DNA from: Hofstenia miamia
Lineage: Eukaryota; Xenacoelomorpha; Acoela
DNA: 64,000 nucleotides
Direction: 5' to 3'
NCBI GenBank assembly: GCA_004352715.1
Contig: SCFE01000091.1
Span: forward strand, 1,632,404 to 1,696,403
The position numbers and the translations under genes were made by a program. Below the pieces are notes generated by a model. The model saw nothing but the letters and a program-made list of their open reading frames with translations, was not told the DNA's origin and did no database searches. Shown piece after piece: positions 35,602 to 47,666 of this stretch. The stretch's first letter is position 1. Every line of letters begins with the position of its first letter.

Positions 35602-36006
35602 ATGTGTGCCTTTACACACTCCTCAGAGAATAAAAAAACTATTATTATTACATTAGCACACCTATTATCAATGTTGTTACTAATAGCGATGCTATATTTT
35701 AAAACAAAATTTTTTAGATGTTTTTTCTGCAGATTACATACTAGGAATAATTTCTACAAATGTTTGCGAGTGCTCAATGATAATAGTTGTAAGGCATTGC
35801 ATAAAATGAATTCTTTCATAAATTTAATACAGAACTCACAAAATATAATACTAAGTAGCAAACAAATTATGATTCTTGAAATGATGTTAAGAACAAGGCA
35901 TCTTGAGATTTGGAAAAGAATGCAAAAGGAGTGTGCTTTAAAGGAGGATTACGTGAAGGAGCTACATATCATTCACAGCTTTTGTTTGGAGACGTATGTG
36001 GAGTGA
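35602..36006 (+). other. open frame of 134 codons, product unknown
   Basis: The first part is hydrophobic ('LAHLLSMLLLIAMLYF') and the later part is charged and helical-looking ('HLEIWKRMQKECALKEDYVK'). A good acceptor-like 'tttttctgcag' at about 35718-35731 would allow an exon from there to the stop at 36006. I recognise no family. It may be chance, a degraded element, or a real 3' exon. Confidence 0.22.
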
Positions 36007-36615
36007 GCACACTGTGAAGTTCTTTTGTAAAGAGACTGGGCTTAAGCGAGAGATTATATAAGATTAATATCATCATTACAATTTACATCAATTATTAGAG
36101 GTGAGACTGTAATTTTGATATTTGCGAATTTCGACACCTCAAATACTTGTATTGAATTTCAGGAATTTCCAAACCTCTGCAATCATGTTTTACAAAAATA
36201 TGCATATAAATGTTGGTTTGCATGTTTAAGTAATACTTTGAAGTTGTTATCGACAGACAACTTATGCAGAAATTAAATTGGTGTATTTAAGTTCTGCATT
36301 AACGGTTCGTGACTGTTTGGCCTACAATTGTCCCCTAAGCAAAATTTACTTAGAGATTTCTTGGAAAATATTACAGTTACACGAATGAAATTCTATGACT
36401 TTTCACTAAGCAAAGAACCATTTAAATGAAAAAAAAACTTCAGGTTGAATTTGAATAAAGTGTTGCCCTGCGAAATTATATACTTGTGACTGTTTGGGGT
36501 GCACATGCACTCCAACATATAGATGCTGAGTTACAAAAAAATTTAATGAAATTATCTACATACATATATAGGCATGTATTTATATATGATGTATACATTA
36601 TACAACAAATATATA

Positions 36616-36657
<42 letters not shown>

Positions 36658-39280
36658 TGGGCTCGTAAATCTCATAAACTCTCATGGAACCATTTATAAT
36701 GAATGCCGGGAAATCATCCAGTCCCATGATATTTAATATTTCAGATGGTCTGGGCTCATAAATATAGTAACTGCGGCCCGGATTTTGGCCAACGTAGAGG
36801 ATATACCTTGGGACAACATTGGGACAATTAATCAACAAATTTCTTACTACTCGTATAGAAAGAGAATTGAAACTAGATCCAATAGGATTAAATAGGGCTG
36901 GCACTGGATTCAACAAAATTCTGTTCATGCAGAACTCTATAAGGTCTGGGATTTCGGATTTTTAGTTTGGAAGAATTAGAGTATAGGAAACATTAAGTGA
37001 TAAATATTTTTTGTGTAGTTTCAATTCTTCTGAAATAATATAAATATTTTAAGTTTGATAATAATTCACTTAGATGATTTTTGACATTTGATGAAATGAA
37101 TTTGAGAAATTGTTGTATATTAATATAATACCACATCTTCGGAAGCTTTTCAGGGCCTAAACCCTTTTCGAACTGCAAAGGTGATGGTGGTATTTCCTCC
37201 AACTATTAAATTTTCATTATTTTTGAAAAAGGCGTGGAGCTTTCTTAGTCAGACTGAATGATTTTTCGTAATTTTATTTGGGATCGCAACTCCCCAAAAA
37301 ATTTTTCTAAATAAATGCTCATTTTATGTTTTATGTTTTTCATGGTATTGTTTTTCAAAAGGGGTATAGATTTCCCATTTTTGCAAAAATTATTATTACT
37401 GTTATTTTTAAAAAAGTATGTAAAATATGCAAGAGAATTGTAATTTTGATAAATTCTATTATTTGTAATTAAAACCAATATTTCATTGATTTCAAAATAT
37501 CCACAAATTTTTAGATGTGATGACGTCGTCAAAAATAATGATGGCATCAAATTTCTTAATATTTTAAGTTGATAGCGTTGATATGAAAAACATCGGTGCA
37601 AAGCATTGCCCATCTCGAGTTAGCTAAGGCGATGAAATTCTCCCTTCCCAAGTCAGGGAAGTCCAAAACGCCCAGATAGAAAACGGCTAAGAAAACTTCA
37701 TTCCCAATATATTTCACTTTAAGGAATACATAGCTTCATTTTTTATGATATAAGGGTTACACAAATTGATGAAATCTATTTAAATGATAGGGTGTACTCG
37801 AAATGTACTCAAAATGAAATCGCAAACGCCATCTATCGGTATTCATAGCAATTCAATAATAGAAAACTAAGTTTTATTTTTTAAATACAATTAATATTTG
37901 TATAAATTTTGCTACTTATATGTACAAAGTTATAGTGCAGCATCAAAGACTACTCTAGAATAATTCTTGCGCAGCATATTTAATATACGATGTGATCCAC
38001 TTAGCTACGTGTAGTCCCTATTAAAATGTATATTTTATATATTAGAAATAATAATGACGGAAAATATCAATTTGCTGCATAGCATAGATATATGGGTAGT
38101 GAAGTCATCTTTTGTCCATTACTATTGCTCTAAGTTCATCCAGCTAAAATGAGTCATTTGCCAATTTCGGAGTAAAGCACATAACAAAAAGTTTAGTTTT
38201 ATATGAGTTAATACTATTCAATGTCAATAATTGATACGAAAATGTTAAAATATTTATATTTTAGTTGAGTACTTCATCATCATTGTAAATGTTGTAAAGC
38301 ATTGTAGGCTGCATTGTCAAAAACATTTGATAGTCAAACTTTTCCTAAAATTAAAAAATGCATTGTTTTTCAAAGTTGTAGTAAATATGTCAAGCTGTCA
38401 TTTCGCGTAACTACTTAATTTGCGTAATGAACTGCTCTTTTTGAAACGCTGTCAGTTAAGCTATTTGTGTTTTCTATGAGTTCTTGACAATCCGCTAAAT
38501 TTAATCCTTTCAGTAATTCATTAAAAGTAGAAAAATTAAATATATCTCCAGCTGTGTATTCACAAAAATATTTTAGAAAAGTGTATTGATGAGCATTTCA
38601 TGTATTGATCATTTATTAATTAAAGAAATTTACACTTGGAAAATCTTTGTCCTTCTTAAGGCCACATGCATAACACTTTTTGATTATGAGCAATTTCTAC
38701 AAATCTTTTATGGTTTCTTCAAAAGCACTTCTCCTTTTTGTCCACTGACCTCCTCAGAGTACAGTTTTGCAATGAATAAAATAGTTATTTCATAATGTTT
38801 GATACTATCGAAAATCTTGAATTTTATGAGTTTCCGATTTGCTTAAGTTTAAAACCCTTTAATATTAATTACACATAACTCTATTTGTGGTAATTCAGAC
38901 AAAATATGATTTTAGAGAAAAAGTCATTTATATGTTCCCAATGGGTACACAATAGAGTTATGCCAATTAACCCGTTTTTTCCATACTACAGTCAGTTGAG
39001 CATTTTGATTAGACAACTGAAGCTCTTCAATGTCATTTGGACATTATGAATTAGGGATTGCTCATTGAATCAATATCGCCCAAAGTAGACTAAGTTGGTG
39101 TATTGAGTACTGACGTAGTCAACAGCAGATGTTCTCCATCAAATTCAGCGCCTTCCTGAAATGAAGATATTAAACTATATAAAGTTATGGGTAGTCTACA
39201 ATCGTATTGAAGGATGAAGTGAAACCAGGTCGAATGTGGTGAATCAATTTGATTTTGTGATATGGCTTTCTCTTTAATAC
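36007..39280. other. intergenic, no gene recognised
   Basis: AT-rich with an (AT)n run at 36619-36650. Short open frames on both strands lack recognisable motifs. Confidence 0.45.
36619..36650. repeat. (AT)n microsatellite
   Basis: About 16 perfect AT units. Confidence 0.9.
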
Positions 39281-39794
39281 TAACCCTAGTCGAAATTTCT
39301 TTAAAGTTATTAAGGATAATTTAAGAATTTTTGATCAAAATTTGGCAAGAATTTTAAGGATTTTCAAAGAAACTTTAAAAAATTTTGAAGATTCTTAAGG
39401 AAACTTTAAGAAATAATAAGGGATTCTTAAAGTAACATACAAGAATATATATTTTTTACAAAAAATTTAGAAATATAAAACACTGAAAATATTTCAGACA
39501 AATTTTAAACAGTTTACAACAAGAATATCTGGGTAAATGAATAAAATAGAAACTGTGAAAATTTAAGCAAATGAATTAGAAGTTCTTCTAAAATAGTTTC
39601 AGCGGTGGTGAGAACATGAGGCGAAAATCTAACAACAAAGGTATCTCAACTTTTCTGTGTAGTGAGCACAAAGCAAATGATAATCTCATTTGAATTTACT
39701 TTGACATCTTTTCCAACTAACGAACTTTCATTGTACCTGCAGTCGTTTTTCCAAGAATATTTCATTATATGAAATGACAACGTCAGAATCTCCT

Positions 39795-40283
39795 TCAGAA
39801 AACAGGCAGGAACTTTCCAATATGAATGCTGCCAAATTTATAAGAGCGAAGAAAGCGTTCAGATGGCAGTGACAAGTGGTCTCGTACAAATTGGAAAGTG
39901 GCATTTGAAATAAACTGCAACATTAGGGAAAATCTGATAATCATAGAAGAATATTTAAGCTTACCATGATATTCTTTTTGACATAGATCATCAAGAAAAG
40001 TGTGCATATCTTCAAATTTAATCAAATATTGGCACAATTTATTGACATGAGAACATCTATTAATCTAGCACCCTTTGATAGAACAGAGCCACTTAGGAAG
40101 AGGAAATCTATTACCAAATATATAAAGCTGAACCATAAAGTCAGCGTTGGAATCTGAAGACCAAGAAGCAGGAAAGTCAATAAGTTTTAACCCCTTTATT
40201 GAAGTAAGAAGATCTTTATTATTAAATTTTGCTAATTCATCTACTTCTGTTTGTGTTGTAATTGGCTTCCGGGAAAGAGTCAC
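39795..40283 (-). pseudogene. P-element/THAP9-like transposase remnant
   Basis: Two consecutive minus-strand frames separated by a stop or frameshift. The upstream one (40283 to 40065) has 'LIDFPASWSSDSNADFMV', like the 'FPxGW' stretch of P-type transposases. The downstream one (40037 to 39795) has 'GKLKYSSMIIRFSLMLQF' and 'FVRDHLSLPSERFLRSY'. These resemble the P/THAP9 signature 'Y-S-x-x-x-R-x-F-x-L-x-L...A-Y-x-x-V-R...L-P-S-x-x-T-x-x-x-W'. Only a middle fragment remains, with no THAP finger and no C-terminal part recognised. It is non-functional. The family call is from motif memory. Confidence 0.45.
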
Positions 40284-40342
40284 GTTTTTCTAAACGTCAC
40301 CAATTAAAATAAGATTATTTACCTAACTTATTGTATATATGC

Positions 40343-40345
<3 letters not shown>

Positions 40346-40382
<37 letters not shown>

Positions 40383-40387
40383 TATAA
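40346..40387. repeat. (AT)n microsatellite
   Basis: AT run with one interruption (tacata). Confidence 0.88.
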
Positions 40388-40592
40388 ACAAACTATACAG
40401 TATCCATATTTGCTGCATTTAGGGTTAAGTACACTCAATGCAACATCGTAAACCTCTTTAAAATTTGAGCATGCATGCATTGGCGTAGCCAGTCAAATAT
40501 GTAAACAGACACAGATATGCTTTAATAAATATTTTTAGCCTATTTTCAATTAGAATAGTAATTCATCTCATCTTAATACTAATGATTTCAAG

Positions 40593-40773
40593 GCAAAGGT
40601 ATAGAATAGGGTGCACGCGAAACACGCGGTCAAAATAAACACTAATCCGGGGTAAAAAGCGATGAGAAGTGCAATAACAGACTCAAATAGTTCAAAAAAT
40701 AATAGATATAGACCGATAACTTTACATAATTAGTGTTTATTTTATCCGCGTGCACCCTATTCTATACCTTCGC
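40593..40773. mobile_element. 181-bp MITE with 11-bp TSD
   Basis: Starts gcaaaggtatagaataggg and in reverse starts gcgaaggtatagaataggg. The inverted terminus continues through 'tgcacgcg', giving about 27 bp with a single mismatch, and is alignable with small gaps out to 'aaaataaacactaat'. The direct repeat atgatttcaag is perfect over 11 bp at 40582-40592 and 40774-40784. No coding capacity. An 11-bp duplication would fit Mutator-like elements better than hAT or Tc1. Confidence 0.85.
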
Positions 40774-41125
40774 ATGATTTCAAGTCAATATGTGATTAAT
40801 TAACTGCTAAAAATACATCTGAGTTCATTTTAGGTGATACACTACATGTATAAGTGAGAAACTAACATTTACAGATTTCGTACATTACTCAGAAAAGTTC
40901 AAATTCACACCTCCAGTGCTTATTTTGATGTTATTGTGACGATAAAGCAAACAATCGTAATACCAAAATAAGATCATTTTAATAATTTTAAAGATGCTAT
41001 TGTACTATATCAGTTTAAACTGTAAGCATATGAATTTGAAAAAACTTTACCTTTAAGGAATTTGGGAAGTTAAATTCGGTAGAAACGAAATCATTCTTCA
41101 ATTTCTTCCTGTTTGAGTATAATAA
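40695..41125. repeat. copy 1 of overlap across a single N
   Basis: 431 bp, including the right half of the 181-bp MITE, repeated at 41127-41556. Confidence 0.9.
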
Positions 41126-41126
41126 N

Positions 41127-41556
41127 AAAAATAATAGATATAGACCGATAACTTTACATAATTAGTGTTTATTTTATCCGCGTGCACCCTATTCTATACC
41201 TTCGCATGATTTCAAGTCAATATGTGATTAATTAACTGCTAAAAATACATCTGAGTTCATTTTAGGTGATACACTACATGTATAAGTGAGAAACTAACAT
41301 TTACAGATTTCGTACATTACTCAGAAAAGTTCAAATTCACACCTCCAGTGCTTATTTTGATGTTATTGTGACGATAAAGCAAACAATCGTAATACCAAAA
41401 TAAGATCATTTTAATAATTTTAAAGATGCTATTGTACTATATCAGTTTAAACTGTAAGCATATGAATTTGAAAAAACTTTACCTTTAAGGAATTTGGGAA
41501 GTTAAATTCGGTAGAAACGAAATCATTCTTCAATTTCTTCCTGTTTGAGTATAATA
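41127..41556. repeat. copy 2 of overlap across a single N
   Basis: Same as 40695-41125 and continues into unique sequence. The half-MITE at its start is therefore not a second insertion. Confidence 0.9.
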
Positions 41557-42775
41557 AAAAGCATTTGAAGTGAAATGCTTCTCACAAACTAGAATATTCT
41601 GTAGAATTCTTTCTACAAATAGCCCTTAGCCAATTTTCTTTTAATTCAACATCTTTTGGGAAACTAAACTGTGTTACATTTGTTTTACAATTAAATCCAG
41701 ACTTGCAGAGGAGCAACACTTCCGAACCATTATGCATGCACTAGCAAAGTAATGTAAATTATTACGTGTGATAGCAGCGCGTGGTTTTTCAATTGGTTTC
41801 TCAATATAAATATCTCGCCTCACTTTTATTTCTGTGTACTGTAAATTTCCGGGCTGTGTTTAAAGCTACATGGGCGAACAGCAACTCTATTAGGACATGA
41901 AGTAATTTGCATTGTTGGGTTGGGTCAAAATTCATGTTCTCAAGGTCAATCTTAACAGTAAGATCTTGGGTTCTGTACAAGTCTACTACGGGGTACAGCA
42001 AAAATTGCTAAATTATCACAATGCTAACGTTTGTCTCTACTTTTTGTTTAATCGATTATCTATCTTTCTAAAACAAAAATTTTATGCAACTAGCTGATAA
42101 TTTCAAAAAGATGTGAGCCATACAACACAGATAATTACAGTAATTACATTATGACTAAAGCTTACTATTTCAAATAATTTTGAATAAATGAAGTTCCACT
42201 TCATGTGGGGAGAAAATGCAAAATCATCCAGACCCTGAGTCAGTGAGCCCTACCTAAACTACTTAGACTTTTTAAGAGAGCTTTGTATCATATCAGGCTC
42301 AACTTTATTGTCTTTAAGATTCTTAAATAAAATTCAATTTCTTTGAGTATTTTAAAGAATTATTTTATTAGTAAAATCATTAAAATCTTTAATAATTCTG
42401 TAATTTTCTTTAATTTCTTTAATGATTTTGCAGAAAATTGAATTTTCTTTAATGTTTTTCAAGAAATTTCGACAAGGGAAACCACACACGCACACTCTTC
42501 ATTTGTAATATCAAAAATGGTTGGAAATTGAATTTCTTCTTGATCTGAATATAGTATATGTCAAGCTCTCCGTTTCTTCTGATACATTTATCAAAATTTT
42601 ACAATTTTTTGCTCATTGATGGAATTATTTCCAGTTAGTCCTGCTAGCACACTTGAACATGATTAATATCATAAAAACCAACGCGATTTATGATACAGAC
42701 AAAGTCATATTTATTAGAAATATTTTAGCTCATATCTTGCTTACGTACTTAAACTAAGATTGAAATAAGTAATAT

Positions 42776-43204
42776 TTGACCCGACTCAACCCAAGCAGAT
42801 ATCAACCAAAACCAATTCCACCGAACGTAAATATAATTTTTTCAGCGTTTGGTCCAACACAACACCCTATGATAGTTACATTATGTTTCCTTAAGAAACC
42901 TAACTTAGACACAATACAAGAATTCTCAAATTCAATTTTTGATACTCTCACCTTCAACCGATTTATTAAGGTTTTTAAGTAGGGTACACAAAGGCACTTG
43001 ATTTCCTGAGCAATTCTTTGTTCTCATGTTTATTAAACAAAGACCTCTTATTTTAAAAATTTAGTCAATTTTTCCCTGACAAAGCAACACATTTTTGGAA
43101 AATTATACTAACCCATCCTACTTATGCACATTAGCTTTCTTAAGAATATGACCCGACTCAACCCAAAACAACCTATGAGTCACTCAACCCAAATGCAGCC
43201 CTGC
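42776..43204. repeat. GACCCGACTCAACCC-rich patch with hAT-type end
   Basis: 'gacccgactcaaccca' occurs at about 42778 and 43151 in the same orientation, followed at the second site by 'ctcaacccaaatgcagccctg'. In reverse the outer end reads cagggctgcatttgggttg, a hAT-like terminus. 'gttgggttgggtcaaaattc' near 41915 is a possible inverted partner but lacks the cagggc start. Confidence 0.35.
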
Positions 43205-44750
43205 GGTAGACAAATAGAATTGCGCTTATGTGTAAATATTATGATCTATTATATCACAAATTACATAACAGTGGATTTCCCATAAAGTCTATTAAATGCT
43301 TTGTGGCAGGTGTGCGTGTGCGGTACGGAGGAGGTTCTCAAAAATATATAAATAAATTTCATTTTTGGAATTTATAGGCAAATGCTCACAAAGTAAATCC
43401 ATGGCCTGTATTAAAATCCAAAATGGAAAAATAACCATGCACCGCATCAACAATATCAATTACAGCATGACTGTCCTTTGTAGGTGACGTTGTTGAAATG
43501 TATGTGTCTTCTTTTGAGGATAGAAATGTCAATAAAACATTATGAAAATTAGTGCCCCAGTCAAAGGACTCATTTTTCGATAAGATTCTTTGTGCGAATA
43601 AGCCTTTACTAGGTAAAAGTGCTAGGTAGGGATTCAAATTAATCTTGATTCCTAACCCTCATCAGGACATCTGTCAACACTTTGTTGACATCATGCATAT
43701 TCTAATATTTCAACACTGATGCATTTTGTCAATAGTAGCCGTTCTATTGCTATAAGAGCTTGAAAATAATTACGTAATCCATACGTGTATAATAAACAAT
43801 TTGTAGAAATCCTAAAATTTCAAAATTTAAAGTCCTTTTCTTAGTGTTGATATGTTTGAAGAAAATATTTTCTAACTGAGATAAAAACAATCTGTGGACT
43901 CTAAATTTATTTAATGCACATATAATGATGAAGACTACAGATATAAACTGAGCAAACTAATTTTTGAAGAATATTTTTTAAGTGCCAATAACCTTTTTAA
44001 AAGTAGTGTTCAAAAATCAAGAAAAGCATTTGATTGCTGCCTTTGCCACCAACGTATAGATAAAATAATTCTAACTTCCTCAAGTGTTCATCAATCGCAT
44101 ACAGGTGATGCTTCATCATATTGTTTGTCATACAGAGGCTGTTCCGTATAGTTTGTTTTGAATCCGAGTGGTATATTTGTATCTGTATATTGTATTTACA
44201 AACAGTAAATGCAATTTTTACAAGATACCCTGTAAGTTTTGATTTCAGTGATCAATTATAGGCAATGGCATAAATAGTTTATATACTGTAATATATATTT
44301 CTATTATTTTCAAGAAAATATTCTTCATTAATAAGCATTCTTAAAATGTCGTTTTCTTATATAGCTATTAATCTGGTATAAATGTTGACAGAAACCCGAA
44401 AACCTATGTGTTGTTTCAGATGTCATAATATGGCTTAATCGTTAATATACATTTATTACTGAAGCCAAAATATTACGCTATTCATATAAAATTTCCTTTG
44501 GAATCTAACTAATTCTTTTTTCATGCAGTTTTAATGTAGTTTCTGCTATTACCAGCTTGAATTCTAAGCTAATTCTTTCTAAACGTTTGAAGAGTGTTGC
44601 TTACTTCTTTGAACATATAGCTGTTTCTAATACAAGAAATAATTCTGGAATTTTGTGAGGCTGTTCATACTGGCTGAGCATTCCATAGTGTATCACGACT
44701 TATTTACGAAATAAACCAAAATAGTAAAAAAAGAAATTTACATCAGATAA
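43205..44750. other. intergenic, no feature recognised
   Basis: AT-rich without supported genes. Short open frames (for example 43386-43637 minus) show no family motif. Confidence 0.45.
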
Positions 44751-44756
44751 AACTAG

Positions 44757-44974
44757 AAAAGCACTCGGAGAGCGCAAAACTCCGTCACGCAGCTTGCGTC
44801 CCCCGGATCAGCCCTAAAATTTAATGGATTCCTCCTTGGGCGGAGACGCACCTCTGGTGAAAATTTGAGATCAATCCATCTATTACTTTTTCCGTAAAGT
44901 TGCTAACAGACAAATAGACAAACAAACAAACCAACTTTACCAAAAACATAACCTCCTTAATTGGCGGAGGTAAT
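44757..44974 (+). mobile_element. RTE-type LINE (or derived SINE) 3' tail
   Basis: The sequence runs through 'tccgtcacgcagc', 'gtcccccggatcagcccta', 'aatttaatggattcctcctt', 'tattactttttccg', a 'gctaacagacaaa' stretch with repeated 'aca(a)aca' and ends 'aaacataacctcc...ggcggaggtaat'. This order matches a 3'-end repeat I know from many aquatic invertebrate genomes, attributed to RTE-clade LINEs. No reverse transcriptase is present, so this is a 5'-truncated copy or a SINE borrowing the tail. Confidence 0.6.
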
Positions 44975-45360
44975 CAAATAGTTTTTGAGGTGTATATTGT
45001 GGGAATGGGCTTACCGTAAGCGAGAACAGGCTAGAGTAGTTGGTATTCAAGGATATGTTGGAACCTTCACCTTTAATAGTCGTCATTTAGAATGCCTTCT
45101 GTATTGAGCCTCATTAATAGAGACCATGGAGTAAGCTTCGGTCATGAGAGGTTTGTGATTCAAGACTACTAATGAAATATGGTAATGGTGAGGAAGCACT
45201 ACTGAATTTACTAAACTAAGGTAAGTGAATTTCGGACCCGACTCATTGAAATTAACACCAATTTCGCGCATTTTAGGAACATTTATATGATTCATGGAAA
45301 AAAACTTTAGAAGCATGTTAAAATGCATAATAAGTGGTGGTACTGAAGAGGTCAACAGAC

Positions 45361-46075
45361 TAACTCAGTGGGTGAAACCACGATTCGGGTCCGGACCATA
45401 CTCCTAGAAGTGTATCTGGCCGGTTTGATCGTGAGAAACCTGTGGCGACCCCTGACACGCAGAAAGTTGATCTGTGTTGAGTCTGATCAGCAAAGTGAAG
45501 TAGAAGGCCGAACTTCAGTTGAGAGGGTTAAACCTCTCCCGCTTGGCCAACCAAGGCTACTAACGGTGGCAACTAAGAGAGCACCTGCTAGCTGCTAATA
45601 GATCCGAGTAATATTGGAGCAGTATTTACTAAAATGCAAAGCTTTTTAGCTAATCGAAGCCTCTCCACTCCAGAATAAGTAATAAGATGTTGGATCATAA
45701 CTACCTGTGACACAGCAAAGCTGCCTCACAGGAAGACACAGCAAACGCTGGCCTTAGAATATCTTATAGGTCAGAGACAGAGAGTTTCCTCTCTGTATGA
45801 CTGCCCTATCTGCCCTATAAGACGCAACCTAACTGGTGCCACTAGCAGTCTTGCTAACAGTGTTTTCACCGTGTCACCGTCTGTCTCCACAACACTAGAA
45901 CAGACAGGTTTCTCGAGAGTTACCCTCTCCATATGTACAAAGTACATATGGTGGCACCTTCTGTACCTTGGCTTTAACATCTGATGTGGGTTCTTGGACT
46001 CCGCACACCGACGCGCCCACTGAGTGTTAGCATTACCCAGGAACCATCGCGAGGAGGTACTCTTTGGGACGTTTT
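45361..46075. other. GC-richer island, identity unknown
   Basis: About 700 bp at near-balanced base composition inside a strongly AT-rich window. It has no long open frame: 45368-45598 (plus) and 45771-45980 (minus) are open but show no motif. It contains palindromic pieces, 'ccatatgtacaaagtacatatgg' in part, 'gagaggg...ccctctc' and 'cacctgtgac...'. It begins shortly after the RTE-type tail. A LINE 5' region, a SINE cluster or a structured RNA gene are all possible. I could not identify tRNA or rRNA sequence in it. Confidence 0.4.
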
Positions 46076-46530
46076 AGGCATAGCCCTTATGATTCTCAAA
46101 ATGTGTAATAAAAAAATTGAAAACCTAAATTGAGAATATAATAAACTAATTTATAGTTCGTAATAGCAAATCTAGGTTTTTGAAGTATCACCCATTTTTA
46201 ATAGCTCGGTAACCAAGCCTGGCTATACTCAATCCATGTTCACCTCTGCTCAAAGCCTATGTCACAATGCAGACATACAACTCCTACAAGTTGCCAATAA
46301 GATGCACTATAAATCAATAAATTTGAAATAATATTTGTAACCACTAAGGTATAAAACAATGTTCTGTTGACATATAACAAAATTTTTTGCGAAATAATGG
46401 AAGCAATGAAGCAAATCAAACATCTGAAACTTTTCATGAATTTGTTGACGTAAATATATTTAATAAGTATGACTTGCTACCTAGAATAACTGAGTTTTGT
46501 ATTGTAAGAAAATTAAATGCTATTTATTTT

Positions 46531-46540
46531 TAGTGTCCAT

Positions 46541-46571
<31 letters not shown>

Positions 46572-46580
46572 AGGACACTA
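46531..46580. repeat. inverted repeat enclosing (AT)n
   Basis: tagtgtcc at 46531-46538 and ggacacta at 46573-46580 bracket a perfect (AT)n run (46545-46569). The whole stretch can extrude as one long hairpin. Confidence 0.6.
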
Positions 46581-47666
46581 ATATATGGTAACAAATAAAG
46601 TTGCTTGAATTTTTTTAATCAGGTTATTACAAGTTCCATTTTGGCTCAAAATAACCTGTACTCATTTTTACAAAAAATCGGCACCGCGCAACAGCCTTTT
46701 ATAGCTAAAGTAAAAAAAGTGACCACTTTTTATTTGTCTTTTGTTTGTTATCAAAAATGTGCTTATAATGTGGCCACTTTTTTTATTGGAGCTATGTTAT
46801 ATTCCCCTTTGTCATCAAATAATACAAAGCCAACTGTCAATTCAGAAAGATACCAAAGATGACAAGCTAAAGCCTTTGTTGCAGGGTTCCTACTGATTTC
46901 ATTTCCTTGAAAGGTGAATGTTCTAAAGAGATTAATATCCATATCGGGAGCAGCTGATGCTATACTATAGAGAACCAGACAGAAACGTAGTAGTGAACAA
47001 AACTCGGCAAAATTCTGTCACTTGTTTATGGGCTTTCCTTTCTGACTAAGCTTTTTGATTGAAGAGAATGTTTGCATAAACTGGTCCAAGAATATGAAAA
47101 TCTTTAGAAATTAAATGACCCTGGGATCCATACAATGTAAAGCGCCAGATTTGGTTGTGTGCTAAGGACCCAAGAAAAATAATTGTAGGTTCTAGAAACT
47201 TTTTATAATCATCCCTGGGATGCTTTCTTTGCAGATGTGTTTGTCCTTATTCAACTATTTCATTGCACCAAAACAATGGTCAGATGACCTGATGTTTTCA
47301 TTTGTGATGACAGTAGTATATTTTCTTTGATAAATTTGAAGCCAGATATTTTGGAACTTGAGAAACATGTTGATTTCCGGCCATTTTAGTTACTCATTAA
47401 ATATAGAGGAGAAAACTGTTTCTAGTCGGATTTTTAGGACGTGATGACAGACTCTTGACTTTACCTGTATTCACTGCTGTGGTTCCTTCAGATCCCATTG
47501 TTTGATAACTTTTTTAATGACTGAAACAATTGAGTCAGCTTTTTCGCTTGAAACCTTTGGAACTGCGAGTATTTTCTGAACTCCATATTCTTATAGAATG
47601 ATATTTATCCTATCAATTTTATCTCTTCCTGATAAGTCACTCATTAACTTATCATCCCAATGAGCT

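Larger units (their letters stand above)
39284..42478. mobile_element. possible 3.2-kb element bounded by inverted ends
   Basis: 'ccctagtcgaaatttctt' at 39284 is answered by 'aagaaatttcgacaaggg' at 42461-42478, inverted with one mismatch over 18 bp. Both edges continue into 'tttaaag/attcttaag' simple words. The interval holds the P-like transposase remnant (39795-40283) on the minus strand and a nested MITE. I find no target duplication, and the low-complexity neighbours weaken the case. About 430 bp is assembly duplication. Confidence 0.35.

Noticed and set aside
40477-40495. 'cattggcgtagccagtc' as a hAT-type terminus
   Set aside because: The start is suggestive, but no inverted partner or target duplication was found.
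41127-41206. Second, solo right half of the 181-bp MITE
   Set aside because: It is the start of the second overlap copy after the N at 41126.
45361-45400. tRNA-derived SINE head in the GC-richer island
   Set aside because: 'ctcagtgggt' and 'gattcgggtcc' recall A and B boxes but are too close together and imperfect.
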